Below are positions 31,723-43,336 of a stretch of 64,000 nt of DNA, in pieces (position 1 is the first letter of the stretch; every line of letters starts with the position of its first letter). A program made the translations under genes and the position numbers. The stretch covers positions 1 through 64,000 of the forward strand of contig WHUZ01000064.1 of assembly GCA_015179045.1 (NCBI GenBank), read 5' to 3'. The DNA is from Kalaharituber pfeilii (Eukaryota > Ascomycota > Pezizomycetes > Pezizales > Pezizaceae). The notes beneath the pieces were generated by a model that was given only the letters and a program-made list of their open reading frames with translations, made no database searches and had not been told where the DNA came from.

Positions 31723-32701
31723 TACACTGGTTACCTCAAACTTGACCACTGTAGTTCTCATTGTTTGCCCATGCATCCGGTCCAACTCTCTCCGGCCATC
31801 TCACTCCGAAAATGCCAATGGTAGTGTTCTCTGCTACGAGGGCCTCATGCAGCTACCTTCTATTAGAGAGCTCCTCTACAGGAACTCCCTTTATGATTAG
31901 GGGAACTGTCCCTAATTGCTCAGCCCAAAGATTTAGTAGGTTCCTTCCAAACATAGCCTCCAGCTGATACTGTAGTATCCTCACCACTTCTGCTTCTTCC
32001 ATCCCCCATGGTGCTTCAATGATACACCATCTCCTCTCATACCTCAAAACCATGACATTCTTCTTGATACCTACTACTCGGAAGCGCCTTCTCTTCTCTT
32101 CTCATTCTGATGCCTGGGGAGCTGTATTTGCTGCCTCTAACCGTTTCTGTTTTGCTTCCTCTGTTGTACCTACTGATACCTCCTCATGTAGTGAAATTAT
32201 CACCTACTTGCGCATCTTAGTGGTACTAACTACCTGCCAGAAATTACCCTCAGCTCTAGTTGTACCTGTTTCTGCATATTTTGCTGCCACTCTGGCCTCT
32301 GAAGCCTTTGTAGCAGCTTTCTGTGCCTCCTCTTCTGCTTTCTTTATCTCTGCAGCTGTGCCACTTTCTTCTTTATATCATAGACTGCGAGCTCTTTTCT
32401 CTTGAGTTCCATATCCACTTCATTAGCTGCAATTCTCGCAGCCTGTACTATATCCAATCTTTGTCTTTCTCGATCCACTGCCTCTTGGGCATCCTTTTCT
32501 GACTTCTTTCGTGGGGCCTGATCCTTTTCTTCTAGAGCTTTCACTTTTGCCAAAGCCTTCTCAGCCTCTCTTCTTGCCTCAACTTCACGGTTCCTCTTTT
32601 TGACTTTCTCCTCCTTTCATTTTGCTGCATCTTTTTCCTCAATGGAGACAACTCCTAGCTTGACAACTATGCTTGTAAGACTCTCTTCAAGCCTTCTCAG
32701 C

Positions 32702-32762
32702 TGCCCTGCCATGGCGAACAGCTACAAGCGGGGTCACGTGAAATTAAAAAAAAAAAAAAAAA
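32702..32762 (+). mobile_element. LINE-B tail micro-insertion, 61 bp
   Basis: CCCTGCCATGGCGAACAGC...GGGGTCACGTGAAATT and poly-A. The TSD AAGCCTTCTCAGC lies at 32,689-32,701 and 32,763-32,775. Confidence 0.93.
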
Positions 32763-33208
32763 AAGCCTTCTCAGCCTTTGATTGATTGCACTTGCCTCTC
32801 TTGCCCACTAGTTTTCCTTTTCCTTCTTCCACCACTTTTCGTACTCCCGTAGTGCCTTAACTTTGTCTTCAGGCTGGTTTTCGGTTCTCAAGAAGTCCTC
32901 TACTTCCCTCCACCCTTTGCCATCAGCTCCTTTCCAATTCTCAATAATATCACCTAAGCGGGCTGCAGCATTACCAATACTTGATGCCCTTCGTACTGCC
33001 CCTGCTCGCTTGTGCTTTTCCCATGCTTCCTTGAGAATCTTCAGGTCATGCAGCAATTGTAGAACTTGGACCGCATCTGCTCCTTCCAGCTCCTCAGGTT
33101 CCTCTACTTCTACTTCCTGTTTCCTCTACTTCCTCTACTTCTTCTACTTCGCTGCTGTCCTTCAATTCAAGAGTCTCTCTCACTAGCTGATCTCCAGCCA
33201 GCTCACTA

Positions 33209-33624
33209 GCGATTTACCGACCCGGGTCGGGAAATCGTTTGCGGGTTGCGAAGGTGTGGAGGAAACTGTGAAGGTGTGGAGGAGAGGGGAGGGGGGATTT
33301 TTTTTTTTTTTTTTTTTATTTCATTACTCGCGTGCCGCCCTATGGGCTATGGCGAGGTATGGGGAGGGGGGAGAGGTGGAGTTTTAGAAGCGCGCGATTT
33401 GCCGTCGGGGAAGTTTGCCTGCCGGGATGCGAAGGTGTAGAGAAGAGGGGAGAGGGGAGAGGGGGAGATATATAGGGGAGCCTCCCTGATGCAGAAACCG
33501 GAAGAGCCGTCCGAAAGTTTCTAGAATCAGCTTTTAGAAGTAGATAGAAATTTCTTTGTTAAGCCGCTTTGAGGGCTTGCCCAAGGACCCTGCCATGGCT
33601 TGGCGCTGCAAGCGGGGTTACGTG

Positions 33625-33661
<37 letters not shown>
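33209..33661 (+). mobile_element. LINE-B2 3' UTR insertion, 453 bp with nested tail
   Basis: Starts GCGATTTACCGACCCGGG, at the same palindrome as the 5' end of the copy at 20,979-21,313. It then carries the B2 3' UTR, B2 tail and a long poly-A. The TSD CAGCCAGCTCACTA lies at 33,195-33,208 and 33,662-33,675. Confidence 0.93.
33298..33360 (-). mobile_element. LINE-A tail micro-insertion nested in B2, 63 bp
   Basis: T-run, ATTTCATTACTCGCGTGCC, inner stem GCCC/GGGC. The flanking GGGGAGGGGGGA (33,287-33,297 region and 33,361-33,372) acts as target duplication, in low-complexity DNA. Confidence 0.88.
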
Positions 33662-33662
<1 letters not shown>

Positions 33663-33972
33663 AGCCAGCTCACTATCACATTTCTGTTTCCTGGTACCAT
33701 CTGCTGTAGTGTGGGTCTTAAAATCTACCTCCATCTGCTCACTGCTTCCAGTTTCCTGCTGATCGAGACCGCCCTTTCTGTAGTGTGGGGTCTAGATTAT
33801 TTGGGTCACCCTACCACCTATGTAGATGACATCCTTAATGTTATCTTCTCTGATAACTCTCCTCACCTCATTTCCTTACTCAGCCTCTCCCTCCTGTATC
33901 GCAATGCCCTCCCTGATAATATTGCCCATGCAGCTCATACCGCTTCACTCGCTGTATGTGCTACAAACTGTT

Positions 33973-34521
33973 TCGGAGCACACCTCCCCTACCAAAGTGA
34001 AGTCGTCACGGAAGCAGGAATACGACAATACTCGAGGTCACACAGGGCCACGGAGAGAAACAGACTGGAACTAAGCTACAGGCCACTGACCAGACTTGGA
34101 CGTTGGGTCTCAACTCTGGCAGGCCTACTAGGTGGAAACTCGCTAAGAAAGTGGCAGCTCGAAATCGGGAAAGCAGACAGCCCGGAGTGCCGGTGGTGCG
34201 GGGAGGAAGAAGAGACCACCACGCACATACTCACCTGGTGTAGGGTCTGGAAACGGCGGTAGCCTGGAGGAATGATGGAACTAATAAAGCCACCGAAGAG
34301 TAAGGACAAAGACCCCCTGAAGGAATTATTGGAATGGGTCGAAGGATGAGGACATGACGAGAGAAGGGACAGTTATTTTTCTCGGGAGGACGGATTTTTC
34401 ATACTCTCTAGTTTCTTCCACTAGTTTCCTACCACTTAATAGTCTCCTCCATCATTTGCCTATCTCTTAACATGTATATAACCTCGCCATAGCCCACAGG
34501 GCGGCACGCTAGTACTGATAT

Positions 34522-34548
<27 letters not shown>
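33973..34548 (+). mobile_element. LINE-A 3' portion, 576 bp
   Basis: The ORF2 C-terminus reads VVTEAGIRQ, NRLELSYRPLTRLGRWVSTL, SPECRWCGEEEETTTHILTW, PLKELLEWVEG stop. A 3' UTR, hairpin (CTCGC...GCCC-ACA-GGGC) and poly-A follow. The TSD TACAAACTGTT lies at 33,962-33,972 and 34,549-34,559. One internal stop (KRR-stop-PGG). Confidence 0.92.
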
Positions 34549-34554
<6 letters not shown>

Positions 34555-34890
34555 CTGTTGGCCAACCTCTGCTTGGCTCCACACCTCATGCACTTCTACT
34601 GTCCCCTTTACACTCAAGAGGGCTGCTGCATTCCTTGTAGCCTGCTGGAGGGCATCCTCCACCTTTGCAGTCTGGTATCCTATGAATTGGTACCACTCTA
34701 TGGCCCCCTCCACATCGAATTGCCTGCCTCTAGTAATCACTGTAAACCTCTTTTCCTACTCCTTTACTGGGCAGAACAGCCCCACATTCTCTTCGCTTTC
34801 CATTCTGGGTATTAATCTGCCTACCTCTTTCTTTTCTTTTCCTTTATCTTGCCCCATAATTCTTCTGCTGCCAAGCTCCCGTAGTCAATG

Positions 34891-35789
34891 TTGGCCTCTA
34901 GTCGTTAAGGCGGCGTGTTGTTTGGTGCTCCCCATTAGTGCGGCTCTCGGTTGCAAACGGCGTGTTGTATTTCTTTGTAGCAGCGTCCCCTGTGCTGCTT
35001 TAATATACTTGGTGTAAAGAAGGGGTAGAACAATGGATTCCGATCACTTCCACTGCTCTCCCACCTCTGCCAAACGCTGTGGCTCAATTCCGTAGAACAG
35101 GCCGAAATACTTGCTCGGGCGGTCCCAAGCTTCACGTTGATGTAATTTTCGATGCGGGGCACCCCTCGGTTGCGGCGTCGCAGCCAAGTGGTAGAATCGG
35201 TGTTCAAAAGAAAGGATGTATACTGTATAGCATGTGTAACCACAGTACCGATGGAAAGAATAAGGCCAAACGCGGGCCGGAGCGGTATTCATCAGTAATC
35301 AGTAAGGCCACATTCGTAGGATGAGGAAGAAAATTACATTGAAGAAGCGAGATGTGGATGTATAGGCTCAGTTGGAAGGTGAAGGTGGTCTACACAATGT
35401 ATGTAGATAGGACTGTATGGAGGACAGATATGGACACGCACAGACAAGACAATTGAAAGACCCTTTCCTTGATATTTGACCATTGAGGCCGCCCTTGAGA
35501 CTTCGTTCCGCCAGCTCTAGATACCGGTACCCGTGCAAAACAGTGGATGCTATTGAGCTGTCATCACACCATGCAGATACCATATAGTTCATGGTATCTA
35601 GAATATTGGGCAGAAACTTGCAAACTTTTATGGCACTGGAAGGAGTTGTATATTGACGACTTTCAGCTATTGGATAAGTCTCCATAAAGTGAAGTAGCTT
35701 TCATATAGTGTTTTGCGTTGTGAGCTTTTAGTGTACGGAATGAAAATGTAGTCACTAAGGATTATGATCCTTGCTAGTATGGGCGCTAT
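34891..35789. other. No recognised gene
   Basis: Possibly the 5' UTR of the long ORF1 element up to about 35,030. The remainder shows no motif, tail or repeat I recognise. Confidence 0.35.
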
Positions 35790-35962
35790 CCAATATGACA
35801 GGTGTAGTTACTAGTAAATCGGGAAAACGGGCCGGCAAAATCGCTATCCATCCAATAAATGAAAATATCCAATAATTCCACCGGCCCAAATTTGGGCCGG
35901 TTTATGCAATACGACAGGTCATCCAGTATGACAGGTGTCCAATACGACAGGTTTGTCTGTAG
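35790..35962. mobile_element. Pogo-like MITE relative, incomplete
   Basis: Repeated (A)TATGACAGGT / TACGACAGGT words and the paired GGCCGG...AAATTTGGGCCGG centre, shared with 27,574-27,680 and 52,782-52,948. The right end is the reverse complement of TACAGACAAACCTGTC. The left end lacks the matching inverted repeat. Confidence 0.6.
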
Positions 35963-36239
35963 TTTCTCCGGGAGCGGCAGCCCGATCTTCCTCAAGAGTT
36001 CACACCTGCTGTTGCTGAACCTTCTTTAACGTGGAAAAAAACAAAAGGCCCGACAGGAATTCAGCGGGCATTGACTGGCGTGGAACTTGCAGAACGTCAG
36101 GCAAATCAGCAGGCCCAGCAGAATGAGATCATGGTCAATGAGTTAGCACAGGAAACGCAAGATGTAATTCTGGTGCGGACCCGACATGTGCCCTCAATGG
36201 CTCCATATTAACCTCTGAAAACTTCTTTGCATGTAGGTA

Positions 36240-36564
36240 TTTTTTTTTTTTTTTTTTTTATTTTATTACTCGCATACCGCCTATCAGGCCACGGCGAGGT
36301 GTTAGGTACAGAATGTGTAAATCGCAGATGATAGATAAGGAAAGAGTGTAAAGGAAACATCGGATAGAAATCAGTTAACTCGCTGCCCAGTCCAGCACCT
36401 CGGCCAGTGTCATCCCCTTCTTCTCCCCCTCTTTCATCCCCTTCTTCTCCCCCTCTTCCTTCCCCTTCCCTTTCTCCACTCCTATTGGCATCTTCAGCCC
36501 CGTCTCTTCTCCCGGTAGTCTCTTCTTCCACGCCTCGCACTCTCTCGATATATGTCTGTAATGA
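36240..36564 (-). mobile_element. LINE-A 3' portion, 325 bp
   Basis: T-run, hairpin with GCCT-GAT-AGGC, 3' UTR, and an ORF2 end rich in Lys/Glu (LKMPIGVEKGKGKEEGEKKG) closing AEVLDWAAS stop. It is almost identical to the copy at 60,999-61,547, so both are young. The TSD ATGTAGGTA lies at 36,231-36,239 and 36,565-36,573. Confidence 0.92.
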
Positions 36565-36639
36565 ATGTAGGTAGCTTGATAAATTGAATAACACACCTCG
36601 CCTCTCACGCATATGCATAAGCCTGGAATGCTATTTGCA

Positions 36640-36715
36640 GACCTGTGCAGTCCTCTGTAGACACCGTACAGTTCCCTGCAGACACGGTACAGTCCCCTGT
36701 AGACATCCCTGCATC
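36640..36715. repeat. About 24-bp short tandem, copy 2
   Basis: Units of the type GTACAGTTCCCTGCAGACAC, the reverse complement of the block at 27,057-27,125, with homologous flank. Bases 36,716-37,249 hold no recognised gene. Confidence 0.65.
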
Positions 36716-37261
36716 AAGTCCTGGAGAATCCAGCCGCGACTTCATCTCTATTCACTCTCTTCAATAGTCTAAATGGAATAGATGAGGATTTAGTGCTATA
36801 CTTTGCATTTTTATAGAGGCGGCTATTCCTCCAACAGGGTAAACAGTCATACCACTGTTCCACATTTACTATCCCCGCTGCGAATTCCTTGAGCCGAAGA
36901 AAAGGTAGAGAGGGATGTCTTGCACCGTTTGAAAACCTCGGGGTATTTCTTATCAAGACTAGGAACAAGGTTTTGTTATTTGCAATATTGCTTTAGTCGT
37001 ATGAAGTTTATCTTTCTGTTGCTTTTTTTCGTAAAGATTTCTATGAATCTACTGTCGAAGTTGCACTGATTGATCTACTTCTGGTTCTGATTTTCTTGAT
37101 TTATTCATCATAACGGGGAACTGATATAGATATGCGTTCTGAGAAACGTTCATACCTGATTGTATTTTGCGTGAAAAGGTGAATTATCCAAATCTTCAGT
37201 AGTTGGTCGAGATAACAATGACATGCAATGATGTACGTACACGATGCGATCCGATACGCAG

Positions 37262-37301
37262 GGTCTGCCATGGCGAACAGCTGCAACCGGGGTTACGTGA
37301 T

Positions 37302-37325
<24 letters not shown>
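37262..37325 (+). mobile_element. LINE-B tail micro-insertion, 64 bp
   Basis: TCTGCCATGGCGAACAGC...CCGGGGTTACGTGATATTT and poly-A. The TSD TCCGATACGCAG lies at 37,250-37,261 and 37,326-37,337. Bases 37,338-37,829 hold nothing recognised. Confidence 0.93.
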
Positions 37326-37338
<13 letters not shown>

Positions 37339-37843
37339 GATACGCAGAGCAAGTTTCTGCGGACGTCGAGTAACTGTGGCGAAGCCCAGGGGGATGGCTG
37401 TATACTTCTATGTATCACATGCTGCAAGTAGACTGTAATCGGCATCAAGATTGCTGCAGCCGGCCATCGTACTCAGATGTGTCGGCCAAGAGAACCTGCT
37501 TGAGTATGTATTGACGGACGAGCCACAGATAACAAGCAATGTAATACAAAATTGAAATCAAGTCATTACGTCTGGCTCTACTAATAGCCATAACCGAAAT
37601 TTATTCTCTCAACAAAAGGTATGACATTTCTGGGACTTTCTTGCGAGAGTGCATGAAAGCACTCCTGCGGGCGGAGTGGTGGTGGGTGGTGGGCGCCACT
37701 CTTCATGTTGATGAGTATGGATGGAGGGTGTATATTGTGTGATGATGGTACTGCCTTATGAAATCAGACTGTGATATCACTGAACTTGATAGGAAGGAGA
37801 ATACGGGTTACAGTTGGTTGGAGTTACCAGGCGGGACACAGGC

Positions 37844-37900
37844 TTTTTTTTTTTTTTTTTTTAATCACATGACCCTGCATGCAGCTATTCGCCATGGCAG
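37844..37900 (-). mobile_element. LINE-B tail micro-insertion, 57 bp
   Basis: T-run, AATCACATGACCCTGCATGC, TTCGCCATGGCA. The TSD GGCGGGACACAGGC lies at 37,830-37,843 and 37,901-37,914. Confidence 0.93.
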
Positions 37901-38159
37901 GGCGGGACACAGGCATATTCACTGTTACGAGACTCCCTATTTTCATGAGGATATTCCTCGGTCTGCGAGGATGCATATTGATGATCACCCTCAGAGTTTT
38001 CCTCAGGTGATAGGAAATCTCTTGCGGATTTAACTTTGTAAACGTATGCTTTCTGAAGTCGGTAGATCCTCGGATTTAGTCGTGTTTCTAGGGCACCTAG
38101 CAATCACTCAATACAATTGCTGCGGAATTAAAATCAGTGCCTTCAGATAATGAGCCTAT

Positions 38160-38520
38160 GTCTTTACTCAAAACCATATTCTTTGGTACAAATTCCGAGA
38201 TAATTAAGATCATTGCCAGTGGTGAATCATGCTCCACTCATTCCGAACTGACATCCTCACAAGCAGCGATACAGGTGTTTCCTGCTTGGCGCTTGCAACA
38301 TGCCCATAACCTTTGCGGCAATACAACAGCCAATTAGAATGGTTGGGTGCAAGCGCAATCTCTGTCTTTTAACATTTGAAGTACTTAATGACAAACTAGG
38401 GAAGGCGGAGGATTCCGAATATCTCTAGCTGTAGAGACATCACTTACAGATTTTGCTTGAGGCAAGAGAGAAACATGAGGCACATCTGGTAAGTTCCCTA
38501 GAGCTTTCTTGTTGTTCTAA
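38160..38520. repeat. Diverged repeat or pseudogene, copy 1 (partner at 50,090-50,470)
   Basis: Shares AGATCATTGCCAG and a longer block (GGCGGAGGATTCCGAATATC ... GCTTGAGGCAAGAG ... TGAGGCACATCTG) with 50,090-50,470 in the same order and at similar spacing. On the minus strand both encode a short similar peptide (SLQLEIFGILRLP versus SLQAEISAFLRHL), so they may be pseudogene paralogs. Family not recognised. Confidence 0.5.
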
Positions 38521-38678
38521 TAAATACTCTCCTATTACCGGTAGACCCCAACACCATGTCATCGTCCTGTGGTGCCTCCTGTGACACGAGCTCTACAGGT
38601 CTTATAAAAAGCTATTGACATGGGCGGGGTCATGACGAGTACACTTGAATCGCTATATGGGGGGGACATTTTCCCATG

Positions 38679-38745
38679 TTTTTTTTTTTTTTTTGTTTTT
38701 TTTTTGTTTTTGTTTTTTTATCACATTACCCCGCTTGCAGCGATC
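38679..38745 (-). mobile_element. LINE-B tail micro-insertion, 67 bp
   Basis: Very long T-run with three Gs, then ATCACATTACCCCGCTTGCAGCGATC, truncated inside the tail. The TSD CATTTTCCCATG lies at 38,667-38,678 and 38,746-38,757. Confidence 0.92.
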
Positions 38746-38762
38746 CATTTTCCCATGAGGGG

Positions 38763-38880
38763 AGCCGAGATTATTGATGTTCACTTATTTCTTCATTTAT
38801 TCCTATGTACTTAACCTCGCCATAGCCCACAGGGCGGCATGCGAGTTGAGATATAAAAAGAAATAATAAAAATAAAAAGC
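38763..38880 (+). mobile_element. LINE-A 3' end
   Basis: 3' UTR (TTCCTATGTACTTAACCTCGCC), hairpin with GCCC-ACA-GGGC and ...GCGAG, GTTGAGATATA and an A-rich tail. No TSD was recognised; it abuts the B tail at 38,679. Bases 38,881-39,622 hold no recognised gene. Confidence 0.82.
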
Positions 38881-39622
38881 TCTTTGTCCTATCCTAGCGC
38901 AGGGAAATTGCATAGGAGAGGGTCCTTTGCAATTTGAGCATGCGCCCATATGTGGAGAAATGAAGGGTCTGCAAGTTTGAGGCTCTCAAAAGATTATCAC
39001 AAGCGGACTCAGCATATTGTACAAGATTATAGGCCTAGACACAGATGTACTGTAAGAGGGACAACACAGGATTTAGTCCGTAGTTGGTGGAAGCTGATCC
39101 AGCTAGGGTAATATACAAAATGGATCATACGATCTGGCTATTAAATAGAGCAGCAATCTTTGGACATACATGGCAGCTCAGCCAGTAAAGTTATACTCCA
39201 CCCACATGCCACATCTTTCAGACTTTGTTTCGCAACCGCCTGCTCGCAGCTAGCAGGCAAAGCTAGACCCTTTATACGAAAAATGGTGATACTCATCCTT
39301 TTATTCACTAGATTCTTAAATGAAAATTTCTCTGTCAACAAAAATATTGGTTTCTCTGAAGTTTTCCCGTAGGAGGTTCCGAGCTGCGGTTGTGGGTGGC
39401 AACGATGTTTGTGACGGTGATCATTGTGATCGCGCGCCGTTCTCACCTAGAGCAACAGATAGCAAAAAAAGGTTAGGGCCTGATTTTCTCCTTTATTACC
39501 AGAGGGACCACTTTACATTATTCCGACAAAACCAAGGGTATTCCCTACAGAGATTTGCCTGAACTCGTGAATTTTAACGTGGGTTTTTTCTCCAGGGTTT
39601 TGGCGAAATGGACGCATAGATA

Positions 39623-39821
39623 CAGTGACCTGTAAAGGGTCTTGGGGAGAAGCAATACTGGGGTAAGTTTATCATGCAATATGCAGATTAAGTCTGTATT
39701 TGTTAGTCCGATGAGATCTCTTTCACGATGTGAGCCTACGATAAATGCAACTCGATCTGCATATTGCAGGACATACTTATCCCATTGCTGTCTAGTCCCC
39801 AAGACTTTTTACGGGTCACTG
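39623..39821. mobile_element. Foldback/Tc1-type MITE, 199 bp
   Basis: Long inverted repeats of about 70 bp: CAGTGACC.GTAAA..GTCTTGGGGA...GCAAT...TAAGT...TGCAATATGCAGAT on both ends. A TA lies directly left; the right flank CAATAA is changed. No coding capacity. Confidence 0.85.
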
Positions 39822-42066
39822 CAATAAATAATGCACCCAGGAAATAGCTCATCGAGGATCTGACTGGCTCCAAGTCCTTGGTGATTCCGTGGAATTCTTG
39901 CAGTGTTTTCAATTATGACAAAATCCCAGGTTTTGGTGGCCCAGTAGACAATGCTTTCCGCCAAGAATGGTGATACACACCTTGCATTCTCCGAAATACT
40001 TCGATAGAAATTTATTCTGTCGACGAAAATAAGACTTTCAGGCTACCAACGATGCAACTTAATTCAGAATTATAGCCCAGGCCGCGATATTACCGCACAA
40101 AAAGCAGGCTACCAACTGTGGCACGATGATTTAGTTGGAGCTCGGAGTTATCTTCGGTGAAGATCAGGAATATTCCGTTACCGCAACCCCTACCTTGGGA
40201 AGGATATTTCCTCGGTCTGTGACAATGCAGCAGCATAAAGCACCGACCTATCTCAGCGTTTCCCAGTGATAGTTTCACCCAGGTAAACTGACGATCTGTG
40301 ACCTAGGTGACACAGGATCATCCCTGCACTTGGGCTGACAAGGTGTAGCTGCTAACAGTGCTTATATGCGACGTACGACAGACAGCAGTGAGCGTCACAG
40401 TTGCCACCGGCAGCGGAACTAGTCATTTTCTGCCTGACGAACAGTAGCTCTCTGCGCTTACCACCTCCGTTGCACAATGCAGAGAGATGCTGCTCCCGCT
40501 GTAAGAATAGACTCGGTATCAGGTCAGTACGAATATAAATACCAGAATCACTTTTTGCCTTCTTTCCTTAGTCATGTACTCGAGTACATACTTTCTTGTA
40601 CTAGCAACAAGCTATCCCAATCTTGGGCGCTTTTCGATAAGAAAACACTATGAGAAATCCAATCCATTCACCATTATCCTCAAGAAAGCGATGAAAATTG
40701 GCAATTTGTAGATTCAAAGAAGGGCGAGCGAGCACGTTACTTGACAGCAAAAAACACTGTTCCCCATGATGCCCCCCTGCCCTCTTGAGCTCCCTCGCAA
40801 AGACCATTACTGGCGTACCCATTGGATCCAGTAACCTTCCTCTCATCCCTGATATATACCTCCATGGGAGCTTCTGACATCATCCTGTACTTAGCCCTGC
40901 ATGCATAGATCTTTATCTATAAAATTCACTCTCCACCTGGCAGTATTTCCGACAACAGGAGTATACTGTACTGGTTCAAGGTTACATGGTATAGGAGGGA
41001 ATAAGAAAGCTATTATACAGCCAGCATGTATGCCTTATGAGGAGGAATACACAACGGAGTTAGAGGGCGGGAAGGATAGAAAGACGGAGACAAGGAGGGA
41101 GAGGAAGAGGGAGAGAAGATGGCCAAGCTTTCGAGATTGAGCCCCGACGAGGTTAGCCGGAGCGGTTAGATCACTGAGCGAAATACTGGAAGGAAATTGC
41201 TTGGGAGCTTGGAGGTACAACATCAGAGAGTTAGAGCTTAGAAGGCAGATAATGTGGGGAAGCCGGATACCTGCTAGAAAGATGTGGCCAACGGGAGAGA
41301 AAGGCGGGTTAGGACCCAGAATATGAGGAGGGATCATTTCTTTGATCTGCACATATCATTTCTTGAGGTAGCGACCTCCTCTGCCGCCATAGGGAAGAGG
41401 ACGCAAGCAGGTACTAACATATGAGCCCGTAATTTTGATGCTATTTCTAAGTATGTCAAGACCAGATTAAAACCACTAACTACGGAGATAGAGTTATTTG
41501 AGTTGCTACGTTAGGTTCAATAACATGGCCTGACGACGATTTTGCTGCTCCCAAGGAAAATTGTCTATGCTCATAGCAATCTGAGGGGTTCTGATCCTGA
41601 CCATTTTCTCTAGTCAAATTTTCAATTGATTCTCCTAGCAGCCGAATTCCTTTGGGTTGTGTGGGTAGAAGACCATAGAAGCAACTCCCAAAGATCATGC
41701 TCTGGAAACATCTGAAGATGTTCATGCTTTCTAGCAGTGTCTAGACACATGAGTTTGTGGTGAACCATGGATCCATTATTCTTTCCTTTTGTTTCTCCGA
41801 ATGGATGGTAGAGGTACTGCCGATCCTTTCTTCTTCAATTTCTTCTACCCGTACATACCTAGCTCCCTCATGGTCGCCGACCATTGAAACCACATAGTAA
41901 AAACAAAATATTACTGTGGTAATCCCTTATGCAAAGAGCTCTTTACTGCCGCGTTGAATTCATACGCGAAATGCAGTGAGGCTCGAAATTCCCTGGGGCT
42001 CAACTTCGGCGTCGCCAGGTTCTAAAGACTAGGACGACGGTTATGGTTGTGCATGTTTCGCTAAAG
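39822..42066. other. No recognised gene
   Basis: Balanced composition and short open stretches only. No tail, TIR or domain motif was recognised on either strand. Confidence 0.35.
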
Positions 42067-42079
42067 TTTTTCATGGTTC

Positions 42080-42132
42080 TTTTTTTTTTCTTATATATCA
42101 TTGATCGCGTGCCGCCCTGAGGCCTATGGCGA
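42080..42132 (-). mobile_element. LINE-A tail micro-insertion, 53 bp
   Basis: T-run, CTTATATATCATTGATCGCG, hairpin with outer pair A-T. The TSD TTTTTCATGGTTC lies at 42,067-42,079 and 42,133-42,145. Confidence 0.93.
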
Positions 42133-42385
42133 TTTTTCATGGTTCGTAGACGCAAGTGAATGGAAACCATGTCCCAGGCGGAGTGGCAAACCTGCGATCT
42201 GCAAAATGCTACTGGAGAAGGCAGGACGAGGTATGTCTCCTGCATTCTTTTGTCAGGTGAGGGAGTTATGACTTACATGCCACTTGATTAATGTGGTCCT
42301 TCCACTTTATGATGTCTGATCTTGTTGAGCATGCTTTTTCTAATTTAGCTACACCTACTCTAAGCGTAAGTCAATACCCAGGACC

Positions 42386-42448
42386 GCCCTGCCATGGCGA
42401 ACAGCTGCATGCGGGGTCACGTGACAAAAAAAAAAAAAAAAAAAAAGG
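42386..42448 (+). mobile_element. LINE-B tail micro-insertion, 63 bp
   Basis: GCCCTGCCATGGCGAACAGC...GCGGGGTCACGTGAC and poly-A. The TSD TACCCAGGACC lies at 42,375-42,385 and 42,449-42,459. Bases 42,460-43,336 hold no recognised gene. Confidence 0.93.
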
Positions 42449-43336
42449 TACCCAGGACCATTATTTTAACTCATGATCAGCGAATATAGTCCTGTTGCTT
42501 CTCTTCTCAAAATTAAACAAAAAAAAGCTTTATTCCGTTCTTTTGTAAGCCTAGAAAAATCCAAACTTAATAGTATACTGTCCAGTTACTTCGACTCTAC
42601 AAAACAAGTCTTGCTCATACAGACTTACTAGCTGCTTAGGTGTATCGTCCTGAGACTAGCGTATTCTGAGACGTCTAACTTCACACTTTAGCGTCAGGAT
42701 GACTCGTAAAACCTGATTCCAAAGTTTTATATGCACTTTCCAACCATACAATTGCGAGCGCTGTTGCCCAATCCTCGAGATGTGAAACAACATCGGTGAA
42801 TAATTATTCCGGTGAACATTAGACCTGTGAGAAACTCTGCCGGATTAAAATCTCCAGCTCTGGAACGTTCAGCAAGGATCACGGCTTCTAAATTATACTA
42901 ATTTCAGCTAGCTAGATTTTCGCTGAATTTCAGTTGTGCGCTCATATAGTCAGTAACATGATGCTTCGGTGGACTGGTGTGTTCATATTCTAATACCCAT
43001 AGAGCAGTCTCGTGTCGACTCTTGTGGAGAATTGAGTGGGTCTTGCGAAGGACAGTGATACCGTCTGCAGCAATTGCGATTACAGTAGAGTTTGGGAACT
43101 CCTACAGCTCTAACATCCCAAAGGGAAATAATGTTAATATTTAAGGAACCAACCTTCCTACGCCCCATTCTTAAGCTACGCCACAACGCAAAGTAAGTCC
43201 AGGAATAAGCTTGCTGGAGATGCAGACCATGATCAGGATGAAAACCAGTGATTCTTGTTGATCTTAGCACTAAATGCATGCAACATCTTCAAGAAATACC
43301 CAAGCTAGTTTGGGCAAAGGGGAATCCTGAATCATA

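Larger units (their letters stand above)
30229..34890 (-). mobile_element. Long ORF1 remnant with B4 tail, broken by four insertions
   Basis: From right to left: IEWYQFIGYQTAKVEDALQQ and ATRNAAALLSVKGTVEVHEV (about 34,740-34,560), then VAHTASEAV after the LINE-A insertion. A basic and acidic middle follows (LKILKEAWEKHKRAGAVRRA, 33,050), then a long charged coiled coil (about 32,550-32,340), then MVLRYERRWCIIEAPWGMEE and FGRNLLNLWAEQLGTVPLI (32,053-31,853). After the B2 LINE insert the text resumes (ERLAKEVVWKDREF) to a stop near 30,340 and a B4 tail at 30,229-30,300. No endonuclease or RT is seen between ORF1 and the tail. Continuity across 30,605-31,722 is inferred, and no TSD was found for the whole. 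Confidence 0.55.

Noticed and set aside
35963..36212. Reading ending GVELAERQANQQAQQNEIMV...APY, considered as a transposase C-terminus
   Set aside because: Its direction does not agree with the neighbouring pogo-like end, and no catalytic motif or family signature is present.
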